Below, piece after piece: positions 1-5,096 of a DNA stretch of 5,258 nucleotides. The notes beneath the pieces are model-generated. The model was not told the origin of the DNA. It did no database searches and saw nothing but the letters and a program-made list of their open reading frames with translations. The stretch spans positions 1-5,258 of the forward strand of contig CAMAIG010000146.1 in the NCBI GenBank assembly GCA_945835085.1. Reading direction: 5' to 3'. This stretch comes from an uncultured Ruminococcus sp. GTDB lineage: Bacteria > Bacillota > Clostridia > Oscillospirales > Ruminococcaceae. Both the position numbers and the translations under genes were made by a program. Within the stretch, counting starts at the first letter, position 1, and every line of letters begins with the position of its first letter.

Positions 1-4
1 GTGA

Positions 5-22
5 GAAATGCGACAGCATTTC
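5..22. repeat. Short perfect hairpin at the left edge
   Basis: GAAATGC (5-11) and GCATTTC (16-22) form a perfect 7-bp stem around a GACA tetraloop. It lies one base upstream of the GC-rich terminator stem, so the two would stack as tandem hairpins in an RNA read on the + strand. It may be the last helix of an upstream transcript or part of an intergenic repeat. I cannot identify the parent RNA or gene, which lies outside the window. Confidence 0.5.
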
Positions 23-23
23 G

Positions 24-54
24 AGGGGAGGCGAACAAGACCGCCTCCCCTTTT
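24..54 (+). terminator. Rho-independent terminator of an upstream unit
   Basis: AGGGGAGGCG (24-33) pairs perfectly with CGCCTCCCCT (42-51) across an 8-nt loop and runs straight into TTTTAT. This is a GC-rich 10-bp stem with a short U-tract, the normal form of an intrinsic terminator on the + strand. The minus-strand side has no T-run, so it is directional. It presumably ends the gene upstream of the window and insulates the ribosomal-protein operon. The short U-tract is the main reason for caution. Confidence 0.6.
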
Positions 55-77
55 ATGGTTTCCCACAAAACTTAACC

Positions 78-106
78 TCAAAAACGTGCCGGTGGCACGT
101 TTTTGA
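78..106. terminator. Perfect 13-bp inverted repeat, possible bidirectional terminator
   Basis: TCAAAAACGTGCC (78-90) is the exact reverse complement of GGCACGTTTTTGA (94-106), with a 3-nt GGT spacer. The outer A:T pairs give a T-run at the 3' side on either strand (TTTTT at 100-104 on +), so it could terminate transcription from both directions. An alternative reading is that it belongs to a dispersed palindromic repeat. A smaller hairpin, ACAGC/GCTGT (108-112/117-121, loop TATT), follows at once. Confidence 0.5.
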
Positions 107-114
107 CACAGCTA

Positions 115-143
115 TTGCTGTAAAGGGTTTTGCACAATATAAT
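115..143 (+). promoter_or_regulatory. Weak candidate promoter (P0)
   Basis: A perfect -10 hexamer TATAAT lies at 138-143 with TTGCTG at 115-120 exactly 17 bases upstream. Only three of six -35 bases match the sigma-A consensus, there is no extended -10, and the -35 overlaps a small hairpin. It could add to transcription towards rpsJ, but the two promoters downstream are much better, and a chance TATAAT in AT-rich DNA is quite possible. Confidence 0.2.
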
Positions 144-156
144 GAGTTCATTTTGC

Positions 157-185
157 TTGACAAAATCTATGAAACGGCGAATAAT
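157..185 (+). promoter_or_regulatory. Sigma-A type promoter P1
   Basis: Consensus -35 TTGACA (157-162), a 17-bp spacer and AATAAT (180-185, five of six matches) form a good housekeeping promoter. Transcription would start near 192, giving an rpsJ leader of about 460 nt that includes all of the P2 leader. No gene start follows it before rpsJ: the AAGGAG at 208-213 has no start codon at a normal distance. P1 therefore most likely serves as an upstream, second promoter for the S10 operon. Confidence 0.6.
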
Positions 186-296
186 GGTATCTTCTTGGGC
201 TAATATTAAGGAGAACAAATAAGATAGTTGTTGAAAATAAACAAATTATTTGCGAAGATGTGCCGAAAATTCTATATCGAAATCACCGAAAAATAC

Positions 297-325
297 TTGA
301 AATGTGGGGAAATGTGTGCTATAAT
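297..325 (+). promoter_or_regulatory. Sigma-A type promoter P2, main S10 operon promoter
   Basis: TTGAAA (297-302), a 17-bp spacer and perfect TATAAT (320-325) preceded by TG at 317-318 (extended -10, TGCTATAAT) make this the strongest promoter in the window. A-rich tracts at 234-248 and 288-296 could act as UP-like elements. The expected start is near 331-333. High strength fits a ribosomal-protein operon. The resulting leader of about 320 nt carries the hairpins and terminator listed separately. Confidence 0.8.
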
Positions 326-359
326 CATTCTTGCGTGACTGCAAATGATATGCGATGAA

Positions 360-396
360 GCGGAAGGTTGCTCACGGTTTGTGAGGTAATTTCCGC
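360..396 (+). promoter_or_regulatory. Two-part stem-loop, likely core of the leader RNA
   Basis: The outer stem GCGGAA/TTCCGC (360-365/391-396) and inner stem CTCAC/GTGAG (371-375/381-385) are separated by a symmetric 5x5 internal loop, GGTTG facing GTAAT, and capped by the loop GGTTT (376-380). Perfect stems around a purine-rich internal loop suggest a protein- or ligand-binding site. I have an impression of similar GCGGAAGGTTG...GGTAATTTCCGC motifs before rpsJ in other Clostridia, but this is memory, not a search. It is the best place to look for covariation. Confidence 0.55.
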
Positions 397-506
397 AGAG
401 TATGTCCGATTTTAAACCGGGCGGCTGTAATACCGAACACAGTTAGTGTCTTAAACCACAGACGTTTTTCGTCTGAAGGTAAGAACCTTGTGTGTATTTA
501 TGCTAA

Positions 507-539
507 CCCGATGAAACGTACAGTTTATCGGGATTTTTT
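507..539 (+). terminator. Intrinsic terminator within the rpsJ leader (attenuator)
   Basis: CCCGAT (507-512) pairs with ATCGGG (527-532), and AAAC (514-517) with GTTT (523-526), leaving one bulged G (513) and the loop GTACA. The stem is followed by A and then T6 (534-539). It is a classical rho-independent terminator on the + strand, about 175 nt downstream of the expected P2 start and about 115 nt upstream of rpsJ. No coding region ends just before it, so its likely role is conditional termination of S10 operon transcription. The bulge and 10-bp stem make moderate, tunable strength plausible. Confidence 0.75.
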
Positions 540-653
540 ATGGCGTTTATCACGAAACACACGGCAGCGTGTTACGCTCAGATGTGCGGATACAGATAAA
601 CATTGGTGTTGCAAACTCGTCCCCAAAGCAAAATTTTACAGGAGGCGATTTAA

Positions 654-968
654 GTGGCAGTCAATGAAAAAATCAGAATCAAGATCAAGGGTTATGACCA
701 TGCTGTAGTTGACGCAGCAGCAGCTAAGATTGTTGATGCGGCTAAGCGCAGCGGTGCAAGAGTATCGGGTCCTATTCCTCTTCCTACAGACAAGGAGATA
801 GTTACTATCCTCCGTGCTGTACACAAGGATAAGGACAGCCGTGAGCAGTTCGAAATGAGAACTCATAAGCGTCTTATCGACGTTCTCAGACCTACTGCAA
901 AGACTACCGAGGCTCTTCAGGGTCTTGAGCTTCCCGCAGGCGTTGACATCGTTATGGAAATTAAGTAA
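654..968 (+). CDS. rpsJ: 30S ribosomal protein S10
   Basis: S10 is a protein of the 30S head. As NusE it also joins NusB in transcription antitermination. The 104-residue product has the family length and signatures: the basic N-terminal strand [11 protein letters not shown] (6-16), SGPIPLPT (38-45), the long loop at about 52-62 that reaches into the 30S head, [16 protein letters not shown] (62-77), and LPAGVDI (93-99) near the C terminus. The start is GTG at 654, chosen because AGGAGG at 640-645 sits 8 nt upstream and translation from here gives the expected N terminus. The next ATG (664) is out of frame. It is the first gene of the operon, reached through a long structured leader with an internal terminator, and is the only complete gene here with a non-ATG start. 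Confidence 0.98.
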   Translation: MAVNEKIRIKIKGYDHAVVDAAAAKIVDAAKRSGARVSGPIPLPTDKEIVTILRAVHKDKDSREQFEMRTHKRLIDVLRPTAKTTEALQGLELPAGVDIVMEIK

Positions 969-1014
969 TCCGATTTCCGTCATTCGACAAAGATGTCAGA
1001 AATGTGGGGTCAAT

Positions 1015-1036
1015 GTTGATGCGAAACCGTATCAAC
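1015..1036 (+). other. Stem-loop in the rpsJ-rplC spacer
   Basis: GTTGATGCG (1015-1023) pairs with CGTATCAAC (1028-1036) along nine base pairs, including one G-U, with an AAAC loop. It ends 12 nt before the rplC GGAGG site and has no U-tract, so it is not a terminator. A second, weaker hairpin precedes it (TTC-GACA paired with TGTC-A-GAA, 983-1001, one bulged A). Together they fill most of the 93-nt spacer. Possible roles are an RNase processing site, mRNA stabilisation, or regulation of L3 translation. None can be decided from sequence alone. Confidence 0.55.
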
Positions 1037-1061
1037 CAATTAACCAAGGGAGGTCATAAAA

Positions 1062-1697
1062 ATGACAAAGGCAATCATCGGTAAGAAAATCGGTATGACA
1101 CAGATTTTCGATGAAGCAGGAAAGGTTATTCCTGTAACCGTTGTTGAGGCCGGTCCCTGTGTTGTAGTTCAGAAGAAAACCGTTGAGAACGACGGCTACA
1201 GCGCAGTACAGTGCGGCTTCGGCGACATCAGAGAGAAGCTTGTCAACAAGCCTGCAAAGGGTCACTTTGCTAAGGCTGACGTAGCTCTCAAGAGAACACT
1301 CAAGGAGTTCAGACTCGACAACGCTGAGTCCATGAACGTGGGTGACGTTCTGAAGGCTGATACTTTTGCAGTAGGCGACATCGTTGATGTATGCGGTACT
1401 TCAAAGGGTAAGGGCTACACAGGACCTATCAAGAGAAACAACCAGCACAGACTTAAGGAAACTCACGGTACAGGCCCTGTTCACAGACAGGCAGGTTCCA
1501 TGGGTGCCTGCTCCTCACCTTCCCGTATCTACAAGGGCAAGATCCTTGCAGGTCACATGGGTGCTGAGAGGGTAACCGTTCAGAACCTTGAGATCGTTAA
1601 GGTTGATGCTGAAAACAATCTTATTGCAGTTAAGGGCGCAATTCCCGGACCTAAGAACGGCATTGTTACTATCGTTGACTGCGTTAAGAAGGCTTAA
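1062..1697 (+). CDS. rplC: 50S ribosomal protein L3
   Basis: L3 binds 23S rRNA early in 50S assembly and sends a long loop towards the peptidyl-transferase centre. The 211 residues show the family pattern: N-terminal [14 protein letters not shown] (7-20), [14 protein letters not shown] (112-125), the central extension with [19 protein letters not shown] (135-153), [19 protein letters not shown] (157-175), and [12 protein letters not shown] (191-202). The central loop is the Clostridial form: it lacks the Gln that Escherichia coli L3 carries after GSIG and that PrmB methylates, so that modification is not expected. AAGGGAGG at 1046-1053 lies 8 nt before the ATG. The gene follows S10 after a long hairpin-bearing spacer and leads closely into L4. 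Confidence 0.98.
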   Translation: MTKAIIGKKIGMTQIFDEAGKVIPVTVVEAGPCVVVQKKTVENDGYSAVQCGFGDIREKLVNKPAKGHFAKADVALKRTLKEFRLDNAESMNVGDVLKADTFAVGDIVDVCGTSKGKGYTGPIKRNNQHRLKETHGTGPVHRQAGSMGACSSPSRIYKGKILAGHMGAERVTVQNLEIVKVDAENNLIAVKGAIPGPKNGIVTIVDCVKKA

Positions 1698-1715
1698 TGG
1701 AAGGAGGAAGCGATA

Positions 1716-2339
1716 ATGCCTAATATGAAAGTTCTTGATATGACAGGTAATGAGGTTTCCAGCATTGAGCTGTCAGACGCAATTTTCGGTATTACTCCCA
1801 ACGTGAGCGCTATGCACACAATGGTTGTTAATTACCTTGCTAACCAAAGACAGGGCACACAGTCCACTCTTACCCGTACAGAGGTAAGCGGCGGCGGAAA
1901 GAAGCCCTGGAGACAGAAGGGAACAGGACACGCAAGACAGGGTTCTACAAGAGCTCCTCAGTGGACACACGGCGGTGTTGCTCTCGGCCCTAAGCCCAGA
2001 AGCTATCGTTTCACAGTGAACAAGAAGCTCAAAAGACTTGCTCTCAAGTCCGCTCTCTCTTCTAAGGTTCTCGATAACAATATGATCGTTCTCGATTCTA
2101 TCACAATGAACGATTACAAGACTAAGGATATGGTTAAGATGCTCAAGGCTATCGGCGCTGAGGGCAAGGCTCTTATCGTTATGCCTGAGGTTGATTCCAA
2201 GGTCATCAAGAGCGCTGCCAATATCCCCGGTGTTAAGACTGCTCTCGTAAACACCATCAACGTTTACGATATCCTCAACTATGACAAGTTCATCGTTGTT
2301 AAGGATGCAGTTGCTAAAATTGAGGAGGTGTATGCATAA
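1716..2339 (+). CDS. rplD: 50S ribosomal protein L4
   Basis: L4 is an early 50S assembly protein whose extended loop lines the peptide exit tunnel. In Escherichia coli it is also the autogenous repressor of the S10 operon, acting on both leader attenuation and translation. The 207-residue product has normal length. The tunnel loop is clear: [24 protein letters not shown] (about 53-76), then [21 protein letters not shown] (77-97). The KPWRQKGTG stretch is where substitutions alter macrolide sensitivity in other bacteria, and it looks wild type. The globular part follows (about 100-207). AAGGAGG (1701-1707) precedes the ATG by 8 nt. The last codons contain AGGAGGTG (2323-2330), the ribosome-binding site for L23, and the stop overlaps the rplW start by one base. 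Whether this L4 regulates its own leader is an inference only. Confidence 0.98.
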   Translation: MPNMKVLDMTGNEVSSIELSDAIFGITPNVSAMHTMVVNYLANQRQGTQSTLTRTEVSGGGKKPWRQKGTGHARQGSTRAPQWTHGGVALGPKPRSYRFTVNKKLKRLALKSALSSKVLDNNMIVLDSITMNDYKTKDMVKMLKAIGAEGKALIVMPEVDSKVIKSAANIPGVKTALVNTINVYDILNYDKFIVVKDAVAKIEEVYA

Positions 2340-2629
2340 TGATCGCACAGGATATCATTATCAAGCCTATCATCACTGAAAAGAGCATGAGCGGCTTACA
2401 GGAAAACAAGTACACCTTTAAGGTTGCTAAGAACGCTAACAAGATCGAGATCGCTAAGGCTGTTGAGGAGCTTTTCGATGTTAAGGTCGCAAGCGTTAAT
2501 ACTATGAACTGCAGAGGACGCTCCAAGAGAGTCGGAATGTCCAGAGGCGTTACTCCCTCCTGGAAAAAGGCTATCGTTACTCTCGCTGAGGGCTCCAAGA
2601 CCATCGAGTTCTTCGATGGCATGATGTGA
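2339..2629 (+). CDS. rplW: 50S ribosomal protein L23
   Basis: L23 sits at the exit-tunnel mouth and forms the docking site for trigger factor and signal recognition particle. The 96 residues match the short bacterial form: KPIITEKS (9-16), [26 protein letters not shown] (25-50, the conserved helix and strand), a basic [12 protein letters not shown] segment (59-70) corresponding to the loop that extends into the tunnel, and [18 protein letters not shown] (75-92). The ATG at 2339 overlaps the rplD stop as TAATG, and its AGGAGGTG lies inside rplD, so translation is probably coupled to L4. After the TGA there is a 95-nt spacer before rplB, longer than usual for this junction. Confidence 0.97.
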   Translation: MIAQDIIIKPIITEKSMSGLQENKYTFKVAKNANKIEIAKAVEELFDVKVASVNTMNCRGRSKRVGMSRGVTPSWKKAIVTLAEGSKTIEFFDGMM

Positions 2630-2647
2630 TCTTAAAGATCAGTCCTT

Positions 2648-2699
2648 TTCCGTTTTCGGAATGTATGGGGAGCGCTTTGCAGAGTCTGCTCCTCGCAAA
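2648..2699 (+). other. Hairpins in the rplW-rplB spacer
   Basis: Two stems fill the spacer. TTCCG/CGGAA (2648-2652/2657-2661) closes a TTTT loop, and GGGGAGC/GCTCCTC (2667-2673/2688-2694, one G-U pair) closes a 14-nt loop. TTTGC inside that loop (2676-2680) is complementary to GCAAA immediately after the stem (2695-2699), an alternative or crossing pairing. A small symmetric TGATC/GATCA (2627-2631/2637-2641) overlaps the rplW stop. No U-tract follows any stem, so termination is not indicated. A role in mRNA processing or in L2 translation is possible but unproven. Confidence 0.4.
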
Positions 2700-2724
2700 A
2701 CCATTTTAAGGAGTTGAAATCACA

Positions 2725-3558
2725 ATGGCTATAAAGAGCTATAAGCCTACGTCTCCGTCCAGACGTCAGATGACTGTAACTGATTACAGCGAGCTTTCTA
2801 AGGTTGCTCCCGAGAAGAGCCTTCTTGCTCCTCTCTCCAAGACTGCCGGCAGAAACAGCTACGGCCGTATCACAGTTCGTCACAGAGGCGGCGGAAACAG
2901 AAGAAAATACAGAATCATCGATTTCAAGAGAGATAAGCAGGGTATGAACGCTACTGTTATGACTCTTGAGTACGATCCTAACAGAAGCGCATTCATCGCT
3001 CTCGTTCAGTACGAGGACGGCGAGAAGAGATACATCGTTGCTCCCTACGGTCTTAAGGTAGGCGACGTTGTAAGAGCAGGCGCTGACGCTGATATCAAGC
3101 CCGGCAACGCACTCCGTCTTGGCGATATCCCTGTTGGTACCTTTATCCACAACCTTGAGCTTTATCCCGGCAAGGGCGCTCAGCTCGTAAGAGCTGCAGG
3201 CAACATGGCTCAGCTCATGGGCAAGGAGGAGGATTACGCTCTCGTAAGACTTCCTTCCGGCGAAATGAGAAAGATCGCTATCGGCTGCATGGCTACTATC
3301 GGTCAGGTCGGCAACATCGACCACGAGAACGTTAACCTCGGTAAGGCAGGACGCACCCGTCACAAGGGTATCAGACCTACAGTTCGCGGTTCTGTTATGA
3401 ACCCCTGCGATCACCCCCACGGCGGTGGTGAAGGTAAATCACCCGTTGGACGTCCCGGACCTGTTACTCCTTGGGGCAAGCCCGCTCTCGGCTACAAGAC
3501 CAGAGCTACTCACAACCGTTCCGACAAGTTCATTGTCAAGAGAAGAAACGGCAAGTAA
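2725..3558 (+). CDS. rplB: 50S ribosomal protein L2
   Basis: L2 is the most conserved large-subunit protein, needed for subunit association and for organising the peptidyl-transferase region. The 277 residues are the usual length. Visible are the N-terminal RNA-binding part with [22 protein letters not shown] (about 42-63), the OB-fold and SH3-like core ([14 protein letters not shown], 101-114, and [14 protein letters not shown], 146-159), and the C-terminal [16 protein letters not shown] (225-240) followed by [18 protein letters not shown] (243-260). The histidine in [10 protein letters not shown] (His230 here) corresponds to the functionally important His of Escherichia coli L2. AAGGAG (2708-2713) lies 11 nt before the ATG, slightly far compared with the neighbours. 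The basic C-terminal tail VKRRNGK is complete. Confidence 0.98.
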   Translation: MAIKSYKPTSPSRRQMTVTDYSELSKVAPEKSLLAPLSKTAGRNSYGRITVRHRGGGNRRKYRIIDFKRDKQGMNATVMTLEYDPNRSAFIALVQYEDGEKRYIVAPYGLKVGDVVRAGADADIKPGNALRLGDIPVGTFIHNLELYPGKGAQLVRAAGNMAQLMGKEEDYALVRLPSGEMRKIAIGCMATIGQVGNIDHENVNLGKAGRTRHKGIRPTVRGSVMNPCDHPHGGGEGKSPVGRPGPVTPWGKPALGYKTRATHNRSDKFIVKRRNGK

Positions 3559-3607
3559 TTTTCAAAACTTCAAAATTAATATACTCATAGGATTCGTAAA
3601 GGGGAGA

Positions 3608-3660
3608 ATGTTTGGATCCGTTGCTTATCCTCGGATCCAACTCATCTTGCCTCTAAACAT
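3608..3660 (+). other. Long stem-loop in the rplB-rpsS spacer
   Basis: TTGGATCCG (3612-3620) is the perfect reverse complement of CGGATCCAA (3632-3640), a 9-bp stem with an 11-nt loop. An outer helix ATGTTT/AAACAT (3608-3613/3655-3660) could enclose it, sharing two T positions with the inner stem. Downstream is CTCATC, not a T-run, so this is not an intrinsic terminator. It lies in the longest spacer inside the operon (122 nt) and ends just before the GGGGAGG site of rpsS. L2 and S19 are normally separated by only a short gap, so the insertion is notable. Confidence 0.6.
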
Positions 3661-3680
3661 CTGAGAGGGGAGGAAAACCA

Positions 3681-3962
3681 ATGAGCAGAAGTATCAAGAA
3701 GGGACCTTACGTTCAGGAGGTCCTCTTAAAGAGAGTAATCGCCATGAATGAGGCCGGCGAAAAGAAGGTCCTCAAGACATGGAGCAGATCCTCTACAATT
3801 TTCCCTGATTTCGTAGGACACACATTCGCTGTTCATGACGGCAGAAAGCACGTTCCCGTATACGTTACAGAGGATATGGTAGGCCATAAGCTCGGAGAGT
3901 TCGCACCTACCAGAACTTTCAAGGGCCATGCAGGCTCCAAGACATCCAATAACGGTAAGTAA
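3681..3962 (+). CDS. rpsS: 30S ribosomal protein S19
   Basis: S19 binds 16S rRNA in the 30S head, pairs with S13 and contacts the A-site region and the 50S bridge. The 93 residues match the family from end to end: SRSIKKGPY (2-10), [31 protein letters not shown] (32-62), and [20 protein letters not shown] (64-83), then a short basic Gly/Ser/Asn tail. GGAGG within GGGGAGG (3667-3673) lies 7 nt before the ATG. Its own strong ribosome-binding site and long structured spacer imply that it is translated independently of L2. It is followed 20 nt later by rplV. Confidence 0.98.
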   Translation: MSRSIKKGPYVQEVLLKRVIAMNEAGEKKVLKTWSRSSTIFPDFVGHTFAVHDGRKHVPVYVTEDMVGHKLGEFAPTRTFKGHAGSKTSNNGK

Positions 3963-3982
3963 GGCAGAAAGGAGAGGTTTAA

Positions 3983-4318
3983 ATGGAAGCAAGAGCACAT
4001 CTTACTAATGCTCGCATAGCACCCAGAAAGGTTCAGATCGTTCTCGATCTCATCAGAGGCAAGGACGTTGAAACTGCTATGGCAATCTTAAAGTACACAC
4101 CCAAGTCTGCCTGCGAATACCTGGAGAAGCTTCTTAAGTCTGCTGTTGCAAACGCAGAGAATAACTTCGGAATGAGCAAGGAAAATCTTATCGTTTCCGA
4201 ATGCTTCGTTTGCCCCGGACCTATCATGAAGCGTATCATGCCTCGCGCACAGGGCAGAGCTTTCCGCATCAACAAGAGAACTTCTAACGTTACTCTCGTT
4301 GTAGCCGAAAAAGAATAA
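3983..4318 (+). CDS. rplV: 50S ribosomal protein L22
   Basis: L22 has a globular domain on the outer 50S surface and a long beta-hairpin lining the exit tunnel near the constriction with L4. The 111 residues show the early [22 protein letters not shown] (6-27), the central helix [12 protein letters not shown] (50-61), the hairpin [21 protein letters not shown] (82-102), and a C-terminal VTLVVAEKE. The usual TSH near the end is TSN here. The strand entering the hairpin carries a Cys-Phe-Val-Cys (74-77), unusual for this position in my recollection. AAAGGAG (3968-3974) lies 8 nt before the ATG. rpsC follows after 19 nt. Confidence 0.98.
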   Translation: MEARAHLTNARIAPRKVQIVLDLIRGKDVETAMAILKYTPKSACEYLEKLLKSAVANAENNFGMSKENLIVSECFVCPGPIMKRIMPRAQGRAFRINKRTSNVTLVVAEKE

Positions 4319-4337
4319 GTCTAATAGGAGGTAAATT

Positions 4338-5096
4338 ATGGGACAGAAAGTTAATCCCCACGGTCTGCGTGTCGGTGTAATCCAGGACTGGGATTCCCGT
4401 TGGTTTGCTAACAAGGCTGCTTTCGGCGATACTCTTGTAGAGGACTACAACGTTCGTAACTATATTAAGAAGAACCTTTACGCTGCAGGCGTTCCTAAGG
4501 TTGAAATTGAAAGATATGCTGACAAGGTTAGAATCAATGTTTTCTGCGCTAAGCCTGCTATCGCTATCGGCAGAGGCGGCGAGAGCATTGAAAAGCTCCG
4601 TCAGAATGTTGAAAAGATGATGAACAAGGCAGTTTACATCAACATCGTTGAGGTTAAGCAGCCTGATCTCGATTCTACTCTCGTTGCTGAGAATATAGCT
4701 GCACAGCTCGAGAACCGTGTATCCTACAGAAGAGCTATGAAGCAGGCTATCGGCCGTGCTATGAAGCTCGGTGCTAAGGGTATCAAGGTTAGAGTTGGCG
4801 GCAGACTCGCAGGCGCTGAAATCGCAAGAGCTGAGTCCTACCACGAGGGTACTATTCCCCTTCAGACCATCCGTGCTGATATCGACTACGGCACCGCTGA
4901 GGCTCACACAACCTACGGCCGCCTCGGTATCAAGGTTTGGATCTACAAGGGCGAGATACTCAAGGGCGAAGCTTCCGCTGCTCGTGTTAACAGAAACACC
5001 GAGAAGCCCGAGAGAAAGCGCAAAGATAACGGCGGCAAGAAGCGTGAAGGCGGCTTCAGACCCCGCAACAATAAAAATGAAGGAGGTAACGCATAA
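4338..5096 (+). CDS. rpsC: 30S ribosomal protein S3
   Basis: S3 lies at the mRNA entry tunnel of the 30S. The N-terminal part begins with [12 protein letters not shown] (2-13). The type II KH domain carries the RNA-binding GxxG loop as GRGG (78-81) within [17 protein letters not shown] (71-87). The C-terminal domain includes [22 protein letters not shown] (130-151), [16 protein letters not shown] (179-194) and [10 protein letters not shown] (199-208). Arg131, Arg132 and Lys135 match the positions implicated in mRNA unwinding by Escherichia coli S3. Residues from about 219 form a Lys/Arg/Gly/Asn-rich, probably disordered tail, bringing the length to 252. AGGAGGT (4326-4332) lies 6 nt before the ATG. 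The stop overlaps the rplP start by one base. Confidence 0.98.
   Translation: MGQKVNPHGLRVGVIQDWDSRWFANKAAFGDTLVEDYNVRNYIKKNLYAAGVPKVEIERYADKVRINVFCAKPAIAIGRGGESIEKLRQNVEKMMNKAVYINIVEVKQPDLDSTLVAENIAAQLENRVSYRRAMKQAIGRAMKLGAKGIKVRVGGRLAGAEIARAESYHEGTIPLQTIRADIDYGTAEAHTTYGRLGIKVWIYKGEILKGEASAARVNRNTEKPERKRKDNGGKKREGGFRPRNNKNEGGNA

Larger units (their letters stand above)
332..653 (+). promoter_or_regulatory. Structured S10-operon leader RNA
   Basis: This is the long untranslated region between the P2 start and the rpsJ GTG. Helices visible by eye are a two-part stem at 360-396, GTCCG/CGGGC (404-408/418-422, one G-U pair), CAGACG/CGTCTG (459-464/470-475, T5 loop), AAGGT/ACCTT (476-480/485-489, AAGA loop), and the intrinsic terminator at 507-539. 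After the terminator two small hairpins compete at 559-578. The rpsJ ribosome-binding site (640-645) has no obvious local complement, so control by early termination is more likely than by blocked translation. Leaders acting on S10 operons are known, with L4 as effector in Escherichia coli, and cis-acting leaders have been described before Clostridial ribosomal-protein genes. The effector here is unknown. Confidence 0.65.

Noticed and set aside
228..338. Short open frame from TTG 228 (36 codons, internal ATG at 258) between P1 and the leader, as a leader peptide
   Set aside because: The AAGGAG at 208-213 is 14 nt from the TTG and 44 nt from the ATG, too far for either. The frame also runs across the P2 promoter, which better explains the sequence.
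360..489. Possible T-box or known metabolite riboswitch in the leader
   Set aside because: No T-box AGGGTGGNACCGCG-like sequence and no aptamer core that I recognise. The position before rpsJ fits a ribosomal-protein leader better.
490..708. 72-codon GTG-initiated frame in the leader overlapping rpsJ
   Set aside because: It runs through the attenuator stem and the rpsJ ribosome-binding site into another frame of rpsJ. Its only upstream AAGG is inside a hairpin, and the translation is Arg/Cys-rich without any recognisable pattern.
943..971. TTGACA at 943-948 near the end of rpsJ as an internal promoter for rplC
   Set aside because: At 15-18 bp spacing the best -10 is poor (AGTAAT at 15 bp), and the hexamer is explained by coding of Val-Asp-Ile in the conserved S10 C terminus.
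299..1009. 11-base direct repeat GAAATGTGGGG at 299-309 and 999-1009
   Set aside because: A few repeats of this length are expected by chance in a window of this size, and the two contexts (promoter spacer, intergenic spacer) share nothing else.
1015..1036. Intergenic hairpins at 1015-1036, 2667-2694 and 3612-3640 as terminators
   Set aside because: None is followed by a T-run, and essential genes of the same operon lie directly downstream.
1773..2348. Long minus-strand open frames opposite rplD, rplB, rplV and rpsC
   Set aside because: They mirror highly expressed ribosomal-protein genes with biased codon use. They resemble no family I know and lack their own translation signals.
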